Below, piece by piece: positions 30,493 to 36,349 of a stretch of DNA of 36,349 nucleotides (position 1 is the first letter of the stretch; each line of letters begins with the position of its first letter). Where the stretch lies: the NCBI GenBank assembly GCA_910585615.1, contig CAJUFO010000048.1, forward strand, positions 1 to 36,349, in the 5' to 3' direction. The notes beneath the pieces are model-generated. The model was not told the origin of the DNA and did no database searches. It saw only the letters and a program-made list of their open reading frames with translations. A program made the position numbers and the translations under genes. This stretch comes from an uncultured Acetatifactor sp. (lineage in GTDB: Bacteria; Bacillota; Clostridia; Lachnospirales; Lachnospiraceae).

Positions 30493-33303
30493 ATGGACAA
30501 ACGTTTGACAGAGGTACTGGAGGGAAAAGGCGGAAATTATCTGTTCCCTTTTATGTGGCTGCATGAAGGAGGCAGGGAAGGGCTGACGGAGCGCATCCGG
30601 AGGATTCAGGAGAGCGGATGCGGGGCCTTCTGCGTGGAGTCCAGGCCCCATGAGGAATTCGGCAGGCAGGGCTGGTGGGACGATATGGCAGTAATCCTGC
30701 AGGAGGCCAGGAAGCGGGACATGAAGGTCTGGATTCTGGACGACAAGCATTTCCCCACGGGCTATGCCAACGGGATTCTGAAGGAGAAGTATCCGGAGCG
30801 ACGCCGATGGTTTGTCAGGGAGCACCATGTGGATGTGGCAGGCCCCATGCAGGGCGCGGCAGTGCTGGTGCCGAAGCTGGACGGGGAGGACGACGAGGAG
30901 CTGCTGGGCGCAGTGGCCTACAGGCGGGGAGACGCGGGAGACCTGCTGGCCGGGGAGGGAATCCCTCTGGAGGACATGGCCGAGGGGCTTTTGTTCTGGG
31001 ACGTGCCGGAAGGATTCTACCGGATCTTCTTCCTGATTAGGACCAGGAAGGGCAACCGGGATTATGTCAACGGCATCGACAGGGAATCGGTGCAGGCCCT
31101 GATCGAGGCGGTGTATGAGCCCCACTATGCGCATTTCTCTGAATATTTCGGCAATACCCTGGCGGGCTTCTTCTCGGACGAGCCGGAGCTTGGAAGCCCT
31201 TATCTGGGGCCATGGGGACAGGATGCCGGATTCTATTACAGGACGGTAGGACAGCCTGGGATGGAACTTCCCTGGAGCGATGGCATCCTTGGGGAGATGG
31301 CACAGCAGTGGGATGAGGAGCGGAAGCCGGCCGGACAGCAGCCGGAACAGGGGAGACCGGCGCAGGAGCGGCCGGGAGAAGGAAAGGCTCCGGGGCAAGG
31401 AAGGGAAAATGAGGGGCCGGAAACCAGGTCTCTGCTGAGGCTTCTGCCGGGCCTCTGGTATCCCATGGCAGAGGATGCGTCGGCACAGATTCGCCTCTCC
31501 TATATGGACGCTGTCACGAAGCTCTGGCAGCGGAATTTCTCCATGCAGCTGGGAGAGTGGTGCCGGGCCCACGGGGTGCTCTATACCGGCCATGTCATTG
31601 AGGACATGAATGCCCATATGCGGCTGGGGTGTTCAGCCGGGCATTATTTCCGTGCCCTGGCCGGACAGGACATGAGCGGCATCGACATCGTGCTCCACCA
31701 GGTGATGCCGGGCTTCGCGGATCTGGACGTCTCGGCGCGGATTGCTGACGGGACGGCGGGACATGAATTCTTCCATTATGTGCTGCCTAAGCTCGGCACT
31801 TCCCTGGCCAGGATAGAGCCCAGGATGCGGGGCGTGGCCATGTGCGAGGTGTTCGGCGCGTATGGCTGGGCGGAGGATACGGCCTGCATGAAATGGCTCA
31901 TGGACTTCCTGCTGGTGCGGGGCATCACCAGGTTCGTCCCCCATGCCTTTACCGATTTGTATCCGGATAAGGACTGCCCGCCGCACTTCTATGCCCAGGG
32001 GAACAATCCCCAGTATGAGGGGTTCTCCGAACTGATGGGATACGTGAATCGGGTGAGCCATCTGCTGGAGGGCGCGGATCTGCAGACGGACGGGGCCGTC
32101 TTCTATATGGCGGAGGCGGAGTGGATGAGCGCGCCCTTCCGCCGGACGATGGACACGCCTTCGAAAATGCTGTACGATGCCCATGTGGATTTCGACTTCC
32201 TGCCTCTGGACGCGCTGAGGGAGGCTGCCATCAAGGACGGGAGGCTAGTGGTGAACGGCCACAGCCACCGCTTCCTGGCGATTCCCTACGCGGAGCGGTA
32301 TCCTCAGGAGCTGCACCGCCTGGCGGAGCGCTTTTCCCGGGAAGGCCTGCCGATATTCTGGCTGAGGGAGGAAGAGGGCGAAGGGCGAATCAATCCGGGG
32401 AGTCCGGAAGCCCGGGAAGGTTCTGGAGCAGGGAAGCCGGAGGCCGGAAGGGCTTTTGGAATTCAGGCCTGTGGCGGGATGTCAGGAGCCGGGGAGAGGG
32501 AGGCCGCCGGAGCAGAAGCCAGAGGAAAGGCTGGAGAGGAGCTCGGGACAGAGCAGTTAGTCTCCACTATCTGGGAGGGGCAGCTTGCCCACCTGTATAC
32601 GGAGGGAGCTCCTCATCTGCGCATCGGCCATTTCGTCAGGGGAAGCGCGTCCTGGTTCATGCTGTTCTGGGAAGACGTGCGCGAAGCGGTGGATGAGACC
32701 ATCCAGCTTCCCTTCCGGGGCGATTTTCTGCGGCTGGATCTGCTGAACGGGAAGATTGGCCAAGATTATACATCTGACGGCAGAGTGGGGGTGCGGCTTG
32801 TGCCCTACCAATCGGAGATTCTGCTGTTCGACGAGCTTTCGAAGGGCTTTTTGGAGAGTCTGGAGCCCCAGGCGAAATGGGAGGAAGCGGATATGCCCGG
32901 ACTTCTGTGGGAGATTGCCCTGCTGGAGGAGGGGAAGGAGGATCATTTCCGGACGGTCAGGGAGAGCGCGGAGCTGTTCGCCATTACAGGCAGAGACGGA
33001 TGGCCCCGCTTCTCGGGACGGATGCGGTATCGGACGAAGCTCTTCCTGACAGGCGGCAAAAAGGCAGGATTGGATTTGGGCCGCGTGGGCGGCACGGCCA
33101 AGCTGACCGTAAACGGCCGGAGCCTGGGCATGCGGATCTGCCCTCCCTATATGTGGGACATTTCCGAAGCTGCCAGAGAGGGCGAGAACCTGATCGAGGT
33201 GGAGGTGGCCAATACCCTGGTGCACAGAATCCGGGAACGGTTCTCCGAATATATGCAGATTGCCCCCAGCGGCCTGCTGGGGCCGGTGAGACTGTATAGA
33301 TAA
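30493..33303 (+). CDS. GH106-like putative glycoside hydrolase
   Basis: A 936-residue cytoplasmic protein resembling the GH106 alpha-L-rhamnosidase group. The first half looks like a TIM barrel (VWILDDKHFPTGYANG, LAGFFSDEPELGS, GHVIEDMNAH, EVFGAYGWAEDT). The C-terminal 150 residues are a sugar-binding beta-sandwich (LTVNGRSLGMRICPPYMWDI). The true substrate is unknown and catalytic residues cannot be assigned safely. Two low-complexity inserts rich in Gly, Glu, Arg and Pro break the domains, at about residues 270-313 and 626-688. AGGAGGAGC gives a strong ribosome binding site. It probably acts on sugars released from glycans that are taken up by the cell. Confidence 0.7.
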   Translation: MDKRLTEVLEGKGGNYLFPFMWLHEGGREGLTERIRRIQESGCGAFCVESRPHEEFGRQGWWDDMAVILQEARKRDMKVWILDDKHFPTGYANGILKEKYPERRRWFVREHHVDVAGPMQGAAVLVPKLDGEDDEELLGAVAYRRGDAGDLLAGEGIPLEDMAEGLLFWDVPEGFYRIFFLIRTRKGNRDYVNGIDRESVQALIEAVYEPHYAHFSEYFGNTLAGFFSDEPELGSPYLGPWGQDAGFYYRTVGQPGMELPWSDGILGEMAQQWDEERKPAGQQPEQGRPAQERPGEGKAPGQGRENEGPETRSLLRLLPGLWYPMAEDASAQIRLSYMDAVTKLWQRNFSMQLGEWCRAHGVLYTGHVIEDMNAHMRLGCSAGHYFRALAGQDMSGIDIVLHQVMPGFADLDVSARIADGTAGHEFFHYVLPKLGTSLARIEPRMRGVAMCEVFGAYGWAEDTACMKWLMDFLLVRGITRFVPHAFTDLYPDKDCPPHFYAQGNNPQYEGFSELMGYVNRVSHLLEGADLQTDGAVFYMAEAEWMSAPFRRTMDTPSKMLYDAHVDFDFLPLDALREAAIKDGRLVVNGHSHRFLAIPYAERYPQELHRLAERFSREGLPIFWLREEEGEGRINPGSPEAREGSGAGKPEAGRAFGIQACGGMSGAGEREAAGAEARGKAGEELGTEQLVSTIWEGQLAHLYTEGAPHLRIGHFVRGSASWFMLFWEDVREAVDETIQLPFRGDFLRLDLLNGKIGQDYTSDGRVGVRLVPYQSEILLFDELSKGFLESLEPQAKWEEADMPGLLWEIALLEEGKEDHFRTVRESAELFAITGRDGWPRFSGRMRYRTKLFLTGGKKAGLDLGRVGGTAKLTVNGRSLGMRICPPYMWDISEAAREGENLIEVEVANTLVHRIRERFSEYMQIAPSGLLGPVRLYR

Positions 33304-33452
33304 TAGAGCAGGGGCAAGATTTAATCGCTGCATATAAGGTTTGCGAAATATTCCGGGCTTGACATTACAGAAGCAGAGCTGCCTGCAGGGCTTCAGACTG
33401 TGTAATAGGAGTTCGGAGCGGATTCAGGAGAATTGCGAGGAGGAGCGAAAAT

Positions 33453-34757
33453 ATGAGGATGTACGACATTATCATGAAGAAAAGGAACGGCGGCGAGCTC
33501 ACAAAGGATGAAATCGACTTTTTCATAGAGGGCTATACAAAGGGCGATATCCCGGACTATCAGGTGGCCGCCCTGATGATGGCGATTTATTTCCGGAAGA
33601 TGACCGAGGCCGAGACATTGGCCCTGACCATGGCTATGGCGGACAGCGGCGACAGGCTGGACTTGTCCGGCATCAGGGGCGTGAAGGTGGACAAGCACAG
33701 CACGGGAGGCGTGGGCGACAAGACGTCCCTGGCCCTGGCTCCTATGGTGGCGGCCTGCGGCATCCCCGTGGCGAAGATGAGCGGCAGGGGGCTGGGCCAT
33801 ACCGGCGGCACCATCGACAAGCTGGAGAGCTTTCCGGGCTTTACCACGGCCCTCACCACGGAGCGCTTCATTGAAAACGTGAACCGGATCGGCATGGCCA
33901 TCATGGGGCAGACCGCCGACCTGGCGCCCGCGGACAAGAAGCTCTATGCCCTGCGGGACGTGACGGCCACGGTGGACAATCTGTCCCTGATTGCCAGCTC
34001 CATCATGAGCAAGAAGCTGGCCGCCGGTGCGGACGCGATTGTCCTGGACGTGAAGACGGGCAGCGGGGCGTTCATGAAGCAGGAGGCGGAGGCAAGGGCT
34101 CTGGCGGAGGAGATGGTGAAGATCGGAAAGAATGCCGGGCGCAGGACCGTCGCGGTGATCTCCGACATGGATCAGCCCCTGGGCTTCGCGGTGGGGAACG
34201 CCCTGGAGGTAAAGGAGGCCATCGACACCCTGGAGGGACACGGCCCGGCGGATTTCCTGGAGCTGTGCCTGACCTTGGGGAGCCAGATGCTGATGGCGGG
34301 CGGAAAGGCGGAAAGCGCCCGGGAGGCGGAGGGGATGCTGCGCGGGGTGATAGCGGACGGAAGCGCCCTGAGGAAGCTGGCTGAATTCGTGGAGGCCCAG
34401 GGAGGCGACAGCCGTGTAGTATACCATCCCGAGCTGCTGCCGGAGGCCGCCATCACCCTGCCCGTGGAGGCACCCAAGAGCGGGTACGTGACCCGCATCG
34501 TCTGCGATGAGGTGGGTATCTGCTCCCTGATATTAGGCGGGGGCCGGGAGACCAAGGAGAGTGAAATCGACCTGTCCGTAGGGCTGGTGCTGCGCAAAAA
34601 GGTGGGAGATTACGTGGAGTCCGGAGAGCCCCTGGCGGTGATACACGCCAATGACGCCGGCAAAGCGGAACAGGCCCGGACGCGCTATCTGAAGGCCTGC
34701 ACCATTGCCGGAGATGCTCCGGAGAGGACGCCTTTCATCAAGGACATCCTCCGGTAG
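33453..34757 (+). CDS. pdp: Pyrimidine-nucleoside phosphorylase
   Basis: A 434-residue enzyme that splits uridine, thymidine or deoxyuridine with phosphate, to base and (deoxy)ribose 1-phosphate. The phosphate site VDKHSTGGVGDKTSLA and the adjoining SGRGLGHTGGTIDKLES are the family signature, followed by the VLDVKTGSGAF loop. Length matches the Bacillus Pdp type rather than plant or animal forms. GAGGAGGAG precedes the ATG. An imperfect hairpin with GGCGTC/GACGCC arms lies just after the stop (about 34758-34794). It is a lone salvage gene next to sporulation genes, with no deo neighbours. Confidence 0.93.
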   Translation: MRMYDIIMKKRNGGELTKDEIDFFIEGYTKGDIPDYQVAALMMAIYFRKMTEAETLALTMAMADSGDRLDLSGIRGVKVDKHSTGGVGDKTSLALAPMVAACGIPVAKMSGRGLGHTGGTIDKLESFPGFTTALTTERFIENVNRIGMAIMGQTADLAPADKKLYALRDVTATVDNLSLIASSIMSKKLAAGADAIVLDVKTGSGAFMKQEAEARALAEEMVKIGKNAGRRTVAVISDMDQPLGFAVGNALEVKEAIDTLEGHGPADFLELCLTLGSQMLMAGGKAESAREAEGMLRGVIADGSALRKLAEFVEAQGGDSRVVYHPELLPEAAITLPVEAPKSGYVTRIVCDEVGICSLILGGGRETKESEIDLSVGLVLRKKVGDYVESGEPLAVIHANDAGKAEQARTRYLKACTIAGDAPERTPFIKDILR

Positions 34758-34811
34758 GGCGTCATTCCTCCGGCAGGCCCGTATGAGAGGACGCCCGGGA
34801 TGAAAGGGGGC

Positions 34812-34838
34812 ATAGTTTTAAGGCGGCGGTAATATAAT
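34812..34838 (+). promoter_or_regulatory. Possible sporulation (sigma-E type) promoter of yqfC
   Basis: ATAGTT (34812-34817), 15 bases, TATAAT (34833-34838). In other spore formers yqfC is a mother-cell sigma-E gene, and this arrangement fits loosely. The box ends only six bases before the ATG at 34845, so the transcript could be nearly leaderless. Confidence 0.35.
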
Positions 34839-34844
34839 GGGAAT

Positions 34845-35138
34845 ATGAAAAGAAACAATGACCGCATCCAGAGGAACGAGGAGAGAAAGGAATCCCTGAT
34901 CGACTCCCTGCGGTTCCCCAAGGACATCTGCATGGGCGCCATGAAGGTGACGCTGACGGGCAACCGGGAGGCATGGATCGAGAATTACAGGGGGCTTTTG
35001 GAGTATACGGAGAGCCATATACTGCTTCAGGGCAAGGCCTGTCAGGTCTGCTTTGAGGGGGCCAGGCTTTCCATCGATTATTACACCAATGAGGACATGA
35101 AGATCAGCGGATGCATTAGCTGTGTCAGGTATCTGTGA
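34845..35138 (+). CDS. yqfC: Sporulation protein YqfC
   Basis: A 97-residue protein of the YabP/YqfC family. The pattern SLRFPKDICMGAMKVTLTGN and then IENYRGLLEYTESHILLQG matches the family, of which yqfC mutants in Bacillus subtilis affect sporulation. It lies directly before yqfD, the standard conserved order. The ribosome binding site is weak (GGGA). It is the first gene of a sporulation operon whose next member is truncated by the window end. Confidence 0.85.
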   Translation: MKRNNDRIQRNEERKESLIDSLRFPKDICMGAMKVTLTGNREAWIENYRGLLEYTESHILLQGKACQVCFEGARLSIDYYTNEDMKISGCISCVRYL

Positions 35139-35230
35139 AGGAATGTGCCGGAAGCGGAATGGGCTTCCGGCGCATGCGTATAGAGCGCGGCAAACCGGAG
35201 GGCGATTGCGGAATCGGAAAGGAACAGGCC

Positions 35231-36349
35231 ATGATTAGATTTCTGAAATATATGAAGGGATATCTGCGCGTCCGCGTCTGGGGCTTCTCCCCGGAGCGGT
35301 TCATGAACCTGTGCAGCAATAAGGGCATACTGCTGTGGGACATCGTCAGGGAGGGCGATGTCTACTACATGAACATTACCCTGAAGGGATTCTGGGAGAT
35401 ACGGCCTATCGCAAAAAAGACAGGGGCAAGGGTAGCCATACTGGAAAGATATGGACTGCCCTTTTTTCTGCCCAGGCTTCTGAAGCGCAAGATGTTCGTC
35501 CTGGGGCTGGTGCTGGCCGTCGTGTTCTGGACGGTATCGTCCCTTTTCATCTGGGACATCAAGCTGAACGGAAATTATCAGATCACCGATGATGTGTTCC
35601 AGGACTTCCTGAAGGAGAACCAGGTGCGGATTGGCATGCGGCGGGACGAACTGGACATTCAGGAGCTGGAGAAGCAGATACGCAGGCAGTTCCCCCAGAT
35701 TACCTGGGCCTCCGCCCGCCTGGACGGCACGAAGCTGCTGATAGACATCAAGGAGAACGATGCCCCCATAGCGACAAGGGAGCATGCCGTGGACGAGAAG
35801 CACTCCATGGGAGGAGCGCAGGATGCCCCGGGGACGGATTTGGTGGCAGAATATAATGGTAGAGTGGTGTCGATCATAGTAAGGAGTGGTGTCCCCAAGG
35901 TAGCTATCGGCGATACGGTGGAGAAGGGGACAGTGATGGTGGAGGGAAAGGTCCCCGTCTACAATGAGGATGCCACTGTGCGGGAATACAGCTATGTGGA
36001 CGCGGATGCCGATATCGTGCTGGAGCACGCTTCCGAGTTCACTGCCAGCTTGCCCTTCGACCACACTGAAAAAAGGTACACGGGCCGGGAGAAGAGCAGC
36101 CATTACATAAAGCTGGGAGACAGGTCATGGGCGCTGCCGGAGAACCGCCCGTTCCTGGTCTACGACAGCGTAATCAAAGAGAGCAGGCCACTGATGCTGG
36201 AGAGGCTGTCGGTACCGGCGTTCTGGGGCACAGTGACATACCGGGAATATCAAAATGTGGAATATAAATATACGGCAGAGGAGGCAAAAGACCATCTTAA
36301 TCAAAAATTAATGGATTTTCTTGCAGAATTAGAGGAAAAAGGGGTACAA
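35231..36349 (+). CDS. yqfD: Sporulation protein YqfD, truncated at the window edge
   Basis: A membrane protein needed in the mother-cell compartment of sporulating cells. 373 codons are visible and the frame is still open at the end; the full protein is about 400 residues. The first 80 residues are cytoplasmic, then one transmembrane helix (about 89-108) and a long extracytoplasmic part that begins IWDIKLNGNYQITDDVF, typical of YqfD. AAAGGAA precedes the ATG at 35231. The coding sequence follows yqfC after 92 bases. In relatives the phoH-like gene comes next, beyond this window. Confidence 0.88.
   Translation, partial: MIRFLKYMKGYLRVRVWGFSPERFMNLCSNKGILLWDIVREGDVYYMNITLKGFWEIRPIAKKTGARVAILERYGLPFFLPRLLKRKMFVLGLVLAVVFWTVSSLFIWDIKLNGNYQITDDVFQDFLKENQVRIGMRRDELDIQELEKQIRRQFPQITWASARLDGTKLLIDIKENDAPIATREHAVDEKHSMGGAQDAPGTDLVAEYNGRVVSIIVRSGVPKVAIGDTVEKGTVMVEGKVPVYNEDATVREYSYVDADADIVLEHASEFTASLPFDHTEKRYTGREKSSHYIKLGDRSWALPENRPFLVYDSVIKESRPLMLERLSVPAFWGTVTYREYQNVEYKYTAEEAKDHLNQKLMDFLAELEEKGVQ

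Noticed and set aside
30301..31617. A 438-codon antisense frame over the GH106-like gene
   Set aside because: Same codon-bias shadow; no ribosome site and no recognisable domain.
33359..33364. TTGACA as a pdp promoter -35
   Set aside because: There is no -10-like sequence 16-18 bases downstream.

Overview
The window looks like a chromosomal segment of a spore-forming clostridial Firmicute, most likely Lachnospiraceae and on the GC-rich side for that group. The reasons are the strong Gram-positive Shine-Dalgarno sites, the sporulation pair yqfC-yqfD, a LysM-GH18 spore-cortex type hydrolase, an ECF sigma factor paired with a DUF4179 membrane protein, and families common in this group (CmpB, DUF6512, FUSC-type ArAE_1, DegV). 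I saw no tRNA, rRNA, CRISPR array or intact insertion sequence.

Region 1 (1-5.9 kb) is accessory. It holds a reverse-strand GNAT acetyltransferase, an HEXXH peptidase with a possible broken or overlapping 5' ORF, an ECF sigma factor with its membrane partner, a SAM methyltransferase and a DUF6512 membrane protein. Region 2 (6.1-9.5 kb) is one large gene that fuses an EndoQ-type PHP/zinc nuclease to a UvrD-type helicase and ends in a putative beta-clamp motif; a decayed copy of that 3' end lies about 0.74 kb downstream. Region 3 (9.6-18 kb) is a string of small housekeeping-like or stress genes: CmpB-like membrane protein, HD hydrolase, methyltransferase, NUDIX, TmrB-like P-loop protein, HAD phosphatase, two GNATs, a FUSC-type exporter and DegV. 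It includes the remnant of an Rpn-type transposase/nuclease.

Region 4 (18.1-20.1 kb) is a compact three-gene set: a Cro/C1-type helix-turn-helix protein, a PIN/NYN-like nuclease and a protein I do not recognise. Region 5 (20.1-26.9 kb) is core nucleotide metabolism and DNA repair: pyrG behind an unusually clear promoter-terminator leader, purF, a nested palindromic element, recD2, a BFD-like [2Fe-2S] protein and nth. Region 6 (27-33.3 kb) carries a DUF4965/glutaminase-A-like protein, the LysM-GH18 protein and a GH106-like putative glycosidase. Region 7 (33.4 kb to the end) has pyrimidine-nucleoside phosphorylase followed by yqfC and a truncated yqfD.

Functional themes are DNA lesion processing (EndoQ-UvrD, RecD2, Nth), nucleotide supply and salvage (PyrG, PurF, Pdp), envelope or spore functions (sigma/DUF4179, LysM-GH18, YqfC/YqfD) and glycan breakdown. 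The best candidates for undescribed biology are the EndoQ-UvrD fusion with its clamp motif, the HTH-PIN-unknown cassette, and the pyrG leader attenuator, whose start region does not show the G-run of the known Bacillus mechanism. All family assignments were made by eye from sequence motifs, without database searches.
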